Assembly (NCBI GenBank): GCA_040216635.1
Contig: JAVJOU010000003.1
Span: 141,868 to 205,867 of the forward strand
DNA from: UBA1479 sp040216635
GTDB lineage: Bacteria; Pseudomonadota; Alphaproteobacteria; Rhodospirillales; Casp-alpha2
Direction of reading: 5' to 3'
DNA: 64,000 bases
Each line of letters begins with the position of its first letter. The stretch's first letter is position 1. Of this stretch, positions 1-7,375 are shown in pieces. Both the position numbers and the translations under genes were made by a program. Below the pieces are notes generated by a model, which was not told where the DNA came from, made no database searches, and saw nothing but the letters and a program-made list of their open reading frames with translations.

Positions 1-31
1 ATATCCGGTCTGATTGACCGGATTACAGAGC

Positions 32-181
32 TTATGATTGCGTGAACAGCATCGCCGCCACACCGATGCCGATGGCGATCAACACACCGAAAATGATGAC
101 ATCCCGCATCGACTTGGACGACGTTCGATGTTGATTCTCGGCTTGGCTTTCGGGCGGTTGGCCTGTGGGGTTGGTGTCCAT
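32..181 (-). CDS. Small single-pass membrane protein, 49 aa
   Basis: Unrecognised micropeptide. The first ~25 residues are polar (rich in Q, S, N, P) and the last ~22 form one hydrophobic helix (start of helix VIIFGVLIAIGIGVAAML) ending in a short polar tail FTQS. There is no cleavable signal, so it is probably a membrane protein with its N-terminus in the cytoplasm (inference). The start is fixed by a strong ribosome site, GGAGGAAGC, 6 bases before the ATG. An EcfG-type promoter lies 35 bases upstream on the same strand, and an ECF sigma factor is divergent. It could be a stress-induced membrane peptide or a small regulator of the sigma factor. The sequence does not tell which. Confidence 0.72.
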   Translation of the reverse strand: MDTNPTGQPPESQAENQHRTSSKSMRDVIIFGVLIAIGIGVAAMLFTQS

Positions 182-215
182 GATCTGCTTCCTCCATACG
201 ACCGATCATTGGATA

Positions 216-240
216 AACGACCTGGGCGGGCATTGGTTCC
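216..240 (-). promoter_or_regulatory. EcfG-type (general stress response) promoter
   Basis: On the minus strand GGAAC (240-236) is followed by a 16-base spacer and CGTT (219-216). This matches the consensus for alphaproteobacterial EcfG sigma factors, GGAAC-N16/17-CGTT. It points at the 49-residue membrane peptide, whose start is 35 bases downstream. About one such match is expected by chance in a window of this size, so its position next to a start codon is what makes it credible. Confidence 0.6.
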
Positions 241-306
241 GGTCTGGGGGATGATTTTTCCTATGCCTGCGGGCCGATAGCCGGGAAATATGTTAAGATC
301 GGGGGC

Positions 307-786
307 ATGACCGAGAGGCGACTCATGCAGGCGATCGAGGATCAAATTCCCCAATTGCAGCGTTATGCGCGTTTCCTCGAAGCCGCGCCCGACCGGGCGG
401 ACGACCTGTTACAGGATTGTCTGGAACGGGGGGTGTCGTGCATGGACCGGTTCGAGACCGGGACGGACATGCGGGCCTGGTTGTTCACCATCATGCATAA
501 CCTGTTTATCGACCGTGCGCGTCGGCGGCAACGGCGAGCCCCCCATGTTCCGGTCGAGGATTGGCTTGTGGAAATCGGTCAACCGCCCGACCAGATCGAC
601 CGCTTGCGGCTTAAGGATCTGGACCGTGCCCTGGCGGGCCTGAAACCCCGGGACCGGCGGATTTTACGCCTGGTGGTTATCGAAGGAAAACCCTACCGCG
701 ACGTGGCGCGCGAGTTGGATATCGCCGTCGGAACGGTGAAAAGCGGCCTGTCCAGGGCGCGAAGGCGCCTGGCCCGCGCGGCCTGA
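307..786 (+). CDS. RNA polymerase ECF sigma factor (sigma-70 family)
   Basis: A two-domain sigma factor of 159 residues. The sigma-2 region spans about residues 10-75, with DDLLQDCLER and the -10 recognition stretch MRAWLFTIMHNLFID. The sigma-4 region spans about 100-155, with LKPRDRRILRLVVIEG and the helix-turn-helix YRDVARELDIAVGTVKSGLS. It would direct RNA polymerase to a small set of promoters, probably stress related. No anti-sigma or NepR/PhyR gene lies next to it. The facing gene encodes a 49-residue membrane peptide with an EcfG-type promoter. The arrangement resembles EcfG or its paralogues, but family assignment within the ECF classes cannot be settled by eye. No EcfG box is seen in front of this gene itself. 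Confidence 0.88.
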   Translation: MTERRLMQAIEDQIPQLQRYARFLEAAPDRADDLLQDCLERGVSCMDRFETGTDMRAWLFTIMHNLFIDRARRRQRRAPHVPVEDWLVEIGQPPDQIDRLRLKDLDRALAGLKPRDRRILRLVVIEGKPYRDVARELDIAVGTVKSGLSRARRRLARAA

Positions 787-969
787 TTCTGCCCGGTTGC
801 GGCCGCGAAATCGCCGTATTCGTTTCATCAAACGGAAACCTGTCCCGTATTTCGGAATGCGTCCTTGCGATCCGTTCAATCCCTTCAGACGTCAGTAGCG
901 CGTACAGCCGGCAATGCGGTTTGCGCATATCGTTTCACGCATTGCTGCGAACAGAGAGAAGAGGATCAC

Positions 970-1413
970 ATGACATATCGAACGCACATTCGAAAACCGA
1001 TGACCCTGATGGCTGCCACTGCGGCGATTGCCGCCGTGATGTCGGGCGCACCGGCTGCGGCTGCGGCCGACAAGCAGTCCCCGCCTGAAAGCTCGTCCGG
1101 GGAAACCATGGATGCCTTCGCCGATTGGGCTCAAAAGCAGGCCACGGCGCTGGACAACAAGCTTGACGAGGCGGCCTCCAAGGCCAAGGAAGCGGGCGCC
1201 GATGCCGCCGACGAGGTTAAGGAAGAATGGCGCGAAGCCCGCGCGGCCATTGATCGTCAACGTGACGCGCTTAATCAGCAAATCGCCGAATTGAAGAAAT
1301 CGGCCAAGGGCGAATGGACGGACGCAAAGGAAGCGACCAAGCAGGGCTTGGCCGTGCTTGGCGACAAGATCGAGGAATTCCGCGCCATGGTTTCGGGGCG
1401 GCAAGACTCCTAG
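970..1413 (+). CDS. Secreted, highly charged alpha-helical protein
   Basis: 147 residues with an N-terminal signal sequence (basic start, hydrophobic run LMAATAAIAAVMSGAPAAAAA, likely cut after the alanines). The mature part is almost wholly helical and rich in A, K, E and D, with repeats such as ALDNKLDEAASKAKEAG and DAADEVKEEWREARAAI. This is typical of coiled-coil or stress-type (LEA/apolipoprotein-like) periplasmic proteins. No enzyme motif is present. The start was chosen at 970 because of the ribosome site AGAGAAGAGG and the signal peptide; an upstream in-frame start at 865 would put a non-coding-looking stretch in front of the signal. It follows the ECF sigma factor gene by 183 bases, and a functional link is only a guess. 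Confidence 0.7.
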   Translation: MTYRTHIRKPMTLMAATAAIAAVMSGAPAAAAADKQSPPESSSGETMDAFADWAQKQATALDNKLDEAASKAKEAGADAADEVKEEWREARAAIDRQRDALNQQIAELKKSAKGEWTDAKEATKQGLAVLGDKIEEFRAMVSGRQDS

Positions 1414-1476
1414 CCCATCGGCCGGCACCGTCGCCGGCCGATCAATAACTCCCCATGTATGAAGAAGGAGACCTTT

Positions 1477-2100
1477 ATGACTTTTAATCTTCCCGATCTT
1501 CCCTATGCCGCCGATGCCCTGTTGCCGCATATGTCGGAACAGACCTTGAATTTCCATCACGGCAAGCACCATCAGGCTTATATCGACAAACTGAATGCCG
1601 CCGTGAAGGGCACGGATTACGCCGACATGGACTTGTTGGATGTCGCGTGCCGGGCCCATGAAAAAGATGATCAGAGCGTGTTCAACAACGCGGCACAGGC
1701 CTGGAACCATGGGTTCTTCTGGCTATGCATGACGCCGAACCCGGCCAAGGAGCCGCAGGGTGATCTGGCGGCAAAGATCACCGAAACGTTCGGCAGTTTG
1801 CCGCAACTTCGCACCAAGTTCATCAGCGAAGGTATGGCACGGTTCGGGTCCGGCTGGGTCTGGCTGGTTGAACAGGCGGACGGTACGCTTGGCGTGCTCA
1901 GCACGGCCAACGCCGGCCTTCCCCAGACCCAGGGATTGAAGCCGTTGCTGACCTGCGATCTGTGGGAGCATGCCTATTACCTGGATTATCAGAACGCCCG
2001 TCAGGCGTTCCTTGAAGCCTTCTTTGACCATTTGGTCGATTGGACCTTCGTTGAAAAATGTCTGGCGACAGAGGGCGATCCGCAAACGCTGGCGGCCTGA
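1477..2100 (+). CDS. sodB: Superoxide dismutase [Fe]
   Basis: Dismutes superoxide to oxygen and peroxide, in the cytoplasm. 207 residues, the usual length. The N-terminal domain carries the first metal histidine in LNFHHGKHHQAY (H27), followed by the second in NNAAQAWNHGFFW. The C-terminal domain has DLWEHAYYLDYQNAR, with the aspartate and third histidine ligands. The residues NHGFFW and the overall match to SodB favour iron over manganese, but this is not proof. The start at 1477 follows AAGGAGACC; the ATG at 1459 in the same frame would place that ribosome site inside the gene. It is monocistronic, 63 bases after a secreted helical protein gene. Confidence 0.95.
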   Translation: MTFNLPDLPYAADALLPHMSEQTLNFHHGKHHQAYIDKLNAAVKGTDYADMDLLDVACRAHEKDDQSVFNNAAQAWNHGFFWLCMTPNPAKEPQGDLAAKITETFGSLPQLRTKFISEGMARFGSGWVWLVEQADGTLGVLSTANAGLPQTQGLKPLLTCDLWEHAYYLDYQNARQAFLEAFFDHLVDWTFVEKCLATEGDPQTLAA

Positions 2101-2411
2101 CCCCCGGCCGCATGGCGACCGGAAGCAGGGGAGGTATGCATTGAATTCCCTTGACTTCCCGGTCCCATCGGCGCCTTGTGTGGCCAGCGACACTCCCACC
2201 CAGGTCGAATTTCGATCGCGTGCCGGGCCCCTTAATAGCGACCCGGACTTCTTTCTTACCGACAAATGCGGGCGTTTCGTGAGGCGGGCCACTGCAAGGA
2301 TGCAAGCCCGGCCGAGAATGCTTGCATGATGCCGGCGATCCCGTCGGCCCCGCTGGATCACGTGGGGCCGCGCGGGCGATGATTTATTGATCGAGAAAGA
2401 ACAAAATCGAA
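2101..2411. other. Gene-free stretch upstream of the DEAD-box helicase
   Basis: 311 bases with no convincing gene. It should hold the sodB 3' end and the helicase promoter and leader. One inverted repeat is visible: ATGCAAGC (2300-2307) and GCTTGCAT (2320-2327), with a 12-base loop, about 85 bases before the helicase start. It has no T-tract, so it is more likely a leader hairpin or operator than a terminator. Confidence 0.4.
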
Positions 2412-3740
2412 ATGACTGACTTTTCGGGCCTCAACCTGGCCCAACCCATCCTTCGTGCGCTGAGCGACGAAGGCTACACCACCCCCACTCCCATTCAGGA
2501 AAAATCAATTCCGCCGCTGGTCGAAGGGCGTGATCTTCTTGGCGTGGCGCAGACGGGGACCGGCAAGACCGCGTCCTTTGCGCTGCCGATCCTGCAAGGT
2601 TTCGCGACCCAGTCGCGCAAGGCGCGGCCCAATCGCCCCTATGCCCTGATCCTGGCGCCGACGCGTGAACTTGCGGGCCAGATCACGGACAGCCTGCGGA
2701 ACTACGGCCGCCACCTGCACCTGCGTATTCAGACGGTGTTCGGCGGAACCTCCATGCGTCCGCAGATTACCGGCATGGCGAAAGGTGCCCATATTCTGGT
2801 CGCCACCCCAGGCCGCTTGATGGACCTGATGAAACAGCGCCATGTGCAATTGGACGGTATCGAGGTTTTCGTGCTGGACGAAGCCGACCGCATGCTCGAC
2901 ATGGGCTTCATCGGCGACGTCAAACGGATCGCCCACGTGCTGCCCGCCAACCGTCAGACCGTGCTGTTTTCGGCGACCATGCCGAAAACCGTCGAAGGTC
3001 TTGCCGGGGAGCTTCTGAACGATCCTGTGCGGGTCGAGGTTGCCCCCGCTGCGACCACGGCGGAAAAAGTCGAACAGCGTGTGCTGTTCGTCGCCAAGGA
3101 CAACAAGCGCGCCTTGCTGTGCGATCTGATGAACGACGAAGGCATCGAGCGTGTCCTGATCTTTACGCGCACGAAACATGGCGCGGACCGGGTCGCCCGG
3201 CATCTGCATCAGGCCGGCGTGGCATCCGATGCGATCCACGGCAACAAGGCGCAGAACGCCCGCCAACGCGCATTGAAGGGGTTTCGTGACGGCCGCATCC
3301 GCGCCCTGGTGGCAACGGACATCGCCGCCCGTGGTATCGATGTGGACGGCGTGACCCACGTCATCAACTTCGATCTGCCGAACGACCCGGAAAGCTACGT
3401 TCACCGCATCGGCCGCACGGCGCGTGCCGGCGCGTCGGGGATCGCCATTTCCTTTTGCGCCCATGACGAACGCGGCAACCTGAAGGACATCGAACGCTGT
3501 ATCCGCCAGCCGCTGCCGACTTTCGAAGAACATCCCTATCATGCGGCCGATATCGCCAGTTCCGTGGCCAACGACACGGGCCCCGGAAACCGGGGTCAGG
3601 GTCGTGGCCAAGGCCGCGGACGTGGCCAGCAGGGCCAGGGCCGTAAAGGTCCGGGCAATGGCGGGCCTAAGCGGGGCGGCGGGCGTAATCGGCGCGGCCC
3701 CCAGGATGGAAACCGCGGCAACAGGGGTATGGCGGCCTAG
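2412..3740 (+). CDS. DEAD-box ATP-dependent RNA helicase (RhlE type)
   Basis: 442 residues. Unwinds RNA duplexes using ATP, usually in ribosome assembly, RNA decay or cold adaptation. Motifs in order: the Q motif (FSGLNLAQPILRAL..TPIQ) at the start, Walker A AQTGTGKT, PTRELA, TPGR, DEAD, SAT, then in the second RecA domain ARGIDVDGVTHVINFD and HRIGRTARAG. The last ~60 residues are a low-complexity glycine/arginine tail (RGQGRGRGQQGQGRKG) that in this family binds RNA non-specifically. The length and Q-motif form fit the RhlE group. It is preceded by an unusually long leader (see 2101-2411), as often seen for cold-inducible helicases. Confidence 0.92.
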   Translation: MTDFSGLNLAQPILRALSDEGYTTPTPIQEKSIPPLVEGRDLLGVAQTGTGKTASFALPILQGFATQSRKARPNRPYALILAPTRELAGQITDSLRNYGRHLHLRIQTVFGGTSMRPQITGMAKGAHILVATPGRLMDLMKQRHVQLDGIEVFVLDEADRMLDMGFIGDVKRIAHVLPANRQTVLFSATMPKTVEGLAGELLNDPVRVEVAPAATTAEKVEQRVLFVAKDNKRALLCDLMNDEGIERVLIFTRTKHGADRVARHLHQAGVASDAIHGNKAQNARQRALKGFRDGRIRALVATDIAARGIDVDGVTHVINFDLPNDPESYVHRIGRTARAGASGIAISFCAHDERGNLKDIERCIRQPLPTFEEHPYHAADIASSVANDTGPGNRGQGRGQGRGRGQQGQGRKGPGNGGPKRGGGRNRRGPQDGNRGNRGMAA

Positions 3741-3797
3741 TCCTGCCAACGGGTAAACTCTTCTCCTGCCGCTGATTTTGGCGGGAGAGGAGACCCG

Positions 3798-4676
3798 ATG
3801 ACAGCACCGCAAACTTTGCCCGCCGAGGGCGTCCATACGATCGCCGTGAACCTTGAGTTGGCGGGAAAACCCGTCACCTTGAAACTGCGCGTCGATCTTG
3901 CGCAGATGTCGCATCGTATGATCGTCACACCGGTCAGCGAAGGCCGCCTTTACGAAGAGGCCTTATCTTTTCTTTTGCTCAGGATTTTACGCCCGGGTGA
4001 CCGGTTTCTCGACGTGGGCGGACATATCGGATTTTTCTCGCTTCTGGCATCCCATCTTGTCGGCGACGATGGTCGGGTCATGGTGCTTGAGCCCAATGCG
4101 GACAATTTCGCCTGGTTGACGGACCTCATGGCCTTGAATGAACGGGGCAATGTGACGGCCGTCAACAAGGTCGCGTCCGAAACGGACGGCACCATCGAAT
4201 TCTTCCGCAATGCGGATAACGACGGCGGTCATGCTCTTTGGGATCCGGGCCTGCACGACTTCAATAAGCAGTCCCGGGAAAACCCAGAAAAGGACAGCTA
4301 TCCATCGACCCGGTTGGACACGCTGACCGGTTCGGAAGGTTTCGACACCTGCCGTGCGGTCAAGATCGATACGGAAGGGGCGGAACTGACCGTGCTGAAA
4401 GGCGGGGGCGAGTTTTTCGTGCCCGACCGCGTGCCCTTTGTCGTCTGCGAAATCAACGGTTTCGGATTGCAGCAAATGGGAGCCAGCCAGGAAATGCTGC
4501 GGGCCCACATGAAAGACCGCGGCTACGACACCTTTGCGTTCGGGCAGAAGGATTCTCTGCCGGCCCTGGTTCCGGACAGCACGGTGCTGACATCCCCTTA
4601 TGTTTTCAACATTCTGTTTTCAACAATGGATGCCGTGGCGGAAGCCTGGCCCGTGGCACCGGTTCTTGAGGCTTAA
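3798..4676 (+). CDS. FkbM family SAM-dependent methyltransferase
   Basis: 292 residues. The Rossmann methyltransferase core starts near residue 70 with the SAM site FLDVGGHIGFFSLLAS, then an acidic strand end VMVLEPNADNFAWL. The second half carries the FkbM hallmark VKIDTEGAELTVLKGG. Members methylate hydroxyl groups on sugars, polyketides or lipids, and the substrate here cannot be read from sequence. The ATG follows GGAGAGGAGACCCG. It stands alone between the helicase and a convergent phospholipase-like gene, whose stop overlaps this one by 3 bases. Confidence 0.85.
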   Translation: MTAPQTLPAEGVHTIAVNLELAGKPVTLKLRVDLAQMSHRMIVTPVSEGRLYEEALSFLLLRILRPGDRFLDVGGHIGFFSLLASHLVGDDGRVMVLEPNADNFAWLTDLMALNERGNVTAVNKVASETDGTIEFFRNADNDGGHALWDPGLHDFNKQSRENPEKDSYPSTRLDTLTGSEGFDTCRAVKIDTEGAELTVLKGGGEFFVPDRVPFVVCEINGFGLQQMGASQEMLRAHMKDRGYDTFAFGQKDSLPALVPDSTVLTSPYVFNILFSTMDAVAEAWPVAPVLEA

Positions 4677-5500
4677 CGTTCTGCCGTCTTAACGACGGTT
4701 TCGTGAAATCCGAACAGCATGTCCGCGGCTTCGTTCACGGCCTTGTTCAGGGAATGGCCGACGCTGATGACGAAGGGGTCATCGGCGGTCATGTCGGGGG
4801 AAAATTTGTTATCCATTTCATCGGGCGGAAGCAGGGGTGCATGCCCGGCCCAGGTGTGCCTGCCCGTGCGGATGACGGCATCGTAAGCTCGTCGCGGCTC
4901 CAGGCCGTCAAGCGTGATGAATTTCTCGAACATGCGGCCGCCCGACAACGATGGTGTTCTGGCGCCGACCCAGTTCTCGACCTCGGCATGATGGCTTTCG
5001 CCCTTGATGGTATGCCCGTACTGCGCCAGGTCGCCGATGTAATGCATGGCAGCTCCCAGGAAATAAGCCGCATGGCCGGAATTACCCGCCCGGTAGGCCA
5101 GGACGGCCTTGTCATATTCTTCCTGCGCACGCGTTGCGGGCAGGTCGAAGGTGACGGCGCCGAAATCGTCGAACCGTAGGTCATGCCGTCCCTGACCGGT
5201 GTCGTTGTAACCCCGATTGGGTGCGCCGCAGAAGGCTTGGATCTTAGCGTAGTCGGGGGCCTCGGTGCCGATCAGCATCAAGACGCGGTGCGGGTCCAGC
5301 CAAGCCCGGGCATCTGGCGGCAGCATCTCCCGTGCCTGATCGGCGATCCAGTCATGGGTCGAATAGGGCGGCACTCGGCAATCGGCGGCGTTGTTGGTGA
5401 CCTTGTTGCCGGGCGGGCCGTTCTTCCATGCCAGGGCCGGGTCGCTTAGCAAGACCAGCAAGGTAACCGCCGTGAAAAGTGACGCGCATGCTCGGGTCAT
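4673..5500 (-). CDS. Secreted zinc-dependent phospholipase C / S1-P1 nuclease-like enzyme
   Basis: 275 residues with a signal peptide ending in ALA before W25, so that tryptophan becomes residue 1 of the mature protein, as in Bacillus cereus phospholipase C, where the N-terminal W binds zinc. The remaining metal ligands can be matched in order: H in STHDWIADQA, D in GTEAPDYAKI, H in GRHDLRFDD, H and D in AAMHYIGDLAQYGH, and H and E in HHAEVENW. It should therefore be a three-zinc periplasmic or secreted phosphodiesterase acting on phospholipid or nucleic acid. It is the last gene of a leftward set after a glutamine amidotransferase gene (20-base gap). The substrate is unknown. Confidence 0.75.
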   Translation of the reverse strand: MTRACASLFTAVTLLVLLSDPALAWKNGPPGNKVTNNAADCRVPPYSTHDWIADQAREMLPPDARAWLDPHRVLMLIGTEAPDYAKIQAFCGAPNRGYNDTGQGRHDLRFDDFGAVTFDLPATRAQEEYDKAVLAYRAGNSGHAAYFLGAAMHYIGDLAQYGHTIKGESHHAEVENWVGARTPSLSGGRMFEKFITLDGLEPRRAYDAVIRTGRHTWAGHAPLLPPDEMDNKFSPDMTADDPFVISVGHSLNKAVNEAADMLFGFHETVVKTAER

Positions 5501-5520
5501 GGGGCGCCGTCCGGGGCGCT

Positions 5521-6330
5521 TCAGATCGAAAACGGCGTGACGGAGATCGCACCGTCGCCCGCCACGACAAGGTGATCCGGCTCAATCGCGGTCCATTGCG
5601 TGAGGTCGTCATCCAGCGGTTCCGACAGGATGATGATGGCCGTGCCCGTGGCGACGGTAACCGTATCCGTCAGGTCATGGGGTTTGGCCCCCATGCCCAC
5701 GTAGAGCGTGGGCACATGTCCCGATGAGGCATGACGCATGGCCCAGATGCTTTGGCCGTCCGTCACGGCGATGGTCATGTAGAAGGGATCGGTGACGCCC
5801 GCATCGGTTTGGGCGGCTTCAATGGTTTGAATGGCTTGCCGGATGGCTTGTTCGGGGTCGTCTTCCAGGCCGTAGGTCAGCAGCAGGTGAAAGAAAATCT
5901 CGCTGTCCGTGGTGCCCTGTATGCCGGAAAACAGTTCCGGTGCCACTGCGAAGGTAAGTGTCCGGCGGACCTTTTCAAACCCGCCGATCGCGCCGTTGTG
6001 CATGAACAGCCATTTACCGTGGCGGAAAGGATGGCAATTGGTGCGGTTGACGGAGGTGCCTGTGGTCGCGCGCACATGGCCGAAAAACAGGTGGGATTTC
6101 ACCTGCTCGGAAATGTTCAGCAGGTTCACGTCATTCCAGGCGGGCAGGATGTCCTTGTAAAGGCCCGGCTGTTCACGTTCGCCATACCAGCCGATGCCGA
6201 AGCCGTCGGCATTGACCACATGCACGCTTTCAAGAGCGGACAGGCTTTGCCGCGCCAGCGAGTTTTCCGGGCGCAGCAACAGACTATCCAAGAAGATCGG
6301 CGGTCCCGCATAGGCAAGCCAACGACACAT
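5521..6330 (-). CDS. Class II glutamine amidotransferase (EgtC/YafJ-like)
   Basis: 269 residues starting MCRWLAYAG, so the catalytic cysteine is C2 after removal of methionine. Other class II signature parts are NADGFGIGWYG, GHVRATTGTSVNRTNCHPF and the oxyanion region WLFMHNGAIGGF. This Ntn-hydrolase fold removes ammonia or a gamma-glutamyl group from glutamine-like substrates. In the ergothioneine pathway the family member is EgtC, but no egtA, egtB or egtD gene is present here, so the specific role is open. The start follows AAGGAGATCGCC. It lies 24 bases after the SDR gene on the same strand. Confidence 0.88.
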   Translation of the reverse strand: MCRWLAYAGPPIFLDSLLLRPENSLARQSLSALESVHVVNADGFGIGWYGEREQPGLYKDILPAWNDVNLLNISEQVKSHLFFGHVRATTGTSVNRTNCHPFRHGKWLFMHNGAIGGFEKVRRTLTFAVAPELFSGIQGTTDSEIFFHLLLTYGLEDDPEQAIRQAIQTIEAAQTDAGVTDPFYMTIAVTDGQSIWAMRHASSGHVPTLYVGMGAKPHDLTDTVTVATGTAIIILSEPLDDDLTQWTAIEPDHLVVAGDGAISVTPFSI

Positions 6331-6354
6331 GGCGATCTCCTTTTTTAATCGCGA

Positions 6355-7146
6355 TTAACTGTATCTGTTTCCGGCGGCAACGCCACCACCATCGACGACG
6401 ATGGTCTGTCCGGTGATGAAACTTCCGGCTTGCGATGCCAGCAGGATGGCGGTGCCGGCAATGTCTTCCGGGTCGCCCAGGCGGCCCAGGGGATAAGCGG
6501 CCTCGGCTCTGGCGCGGGCTTCCGGGTCTTCCCACAGAGCCTTGGCGAAATCGGTTTTGATCAGGCCCGGTGCGATGGCGTTGGCGCGAATGTTGTGAGG
6601 GCCCCATTCCACGGCCAGATTGCGGGCAAGCTGCATATCGGCGGCCTTGGATACGGCATAGGCCCCCAGGTTCATGGAACCTTTCAGGCCGCCGACGGAT
6701 GAAATCAGGATCACCGATCCGTCACGGCGTTTTGCCATGTCCGGCAGGGCCAGATTGCACAGTTTTAATACGTTGGTGACATTGACCTGCAGGATTTTCT
6801 CCCAGGCGCCGTCGTCGATGCCGGACATGGGGCCATGGTAGGGATTGACCGCAGCATTGCAGACCAGGATATCGATCTTGCCCCAGGTTTTAATCACTTT
6901 TTCAACGAGATCGCTCAGTTGTTCTGCATCGGAGACGTTACATGCCGCGGCCATGGCTTCGCCGGGTCCGTCCGTGTTTTCCTGATTGATGGCATCGGCC
7001 ACGGTTTCGCAAACGTCCAGTTTCCTCGAGGAAATCACCACTTTGGCGCCTTGGCGGGCATAGGCTTCGGCGATGGCCTTGCCGATTCCCCGGCTTGATC
7101 CGGTTATCAATGCGACTTTGCCCGTGAGATCGAACATGGTGGTCAT
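6355..7146 (-). CDS. Short-chain dehydrogenase/reductase (SDR), glucose-dehydrogenase-like
   Basis: 263 residues. The NAD(P)-binding motif TGSSRGIGKAIAEAYA is near the N-terminus, then NAAVNPY (NNAG-type motif), catalytic serine ISSVGG, the YAVSKAA tyrosine/lysine pair and IAPGLIKTDF. The C-terminus ends in TIVVDGGGVAAGNRYS, the usual beta strand of this group. It oxidises or reduces a hydroxyl or ketone, substrate unknown. The ATG follows AAAGGAAACACC. It is the first gene of a probable leftward operon with the amidotransferase and phospholipase-like genes. A 14-base palindrome TTAATCGCGATTAA overlaps its stop codon. Confidence 0.9.
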   Translation of the reverse strand: MTTMFDLTGKVALITGSSRGIGKAIAEAYARQGAKVVISSRKLDVCETVADAINQENTDGPGEAMAAACNVSDAEQLSDLVEKVIKTWGKIDILVCNAAVNPYHGPMSGIDDGAWEKILQVNVTNVLKLCNLALPDMAKRRDGSVILISSVGGLKGSMNLGAYAVSKAADMQLARNLAVEWGPHNIRANAIAPGLIKTDFAKALWEDPEARARAEAAYPLGRLGDPEDIAGTAILLASQAGSFITGQTIVVDGGGVAAGNRYS

Positions 7147-7375
7147 GGTGTTTCCTTTGCTTGGTCTGGTTTAACCCTTGGTAGGGCACACTTTTTCATG
7201 GTTTTCCCGGTTTGGAAACGGGTCCGTTCCTGTATTTTGAAACCCTAACTTTCGGCTGGGTTGACCGCGACCGTTTCATGCATTTGACTTTGATGAACCG
7301 AGGGTGGGATTCCCACCATCAAAAAATGTCTCCGTGACAAACACGGAGCGCAGATTGCTCAAGGGGGCCAATACT

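Noticed and set aside
2505..3914. Long antisense reading frame over the DEAD-box helicase gene
   Set aside because: It is the mirror of a GC-rich gene; the sense strand carries all helicase motifs in order, so the antisense frame is not a gene.
6345..6358. TTAATCGCGATTAA as an operator or terminator between the amidotransferase and SDR genes
   Set aside because: It overlaps the SDR stop codon inside an operon, and 14-base palindromes occur a few times by chance in 64 kb.
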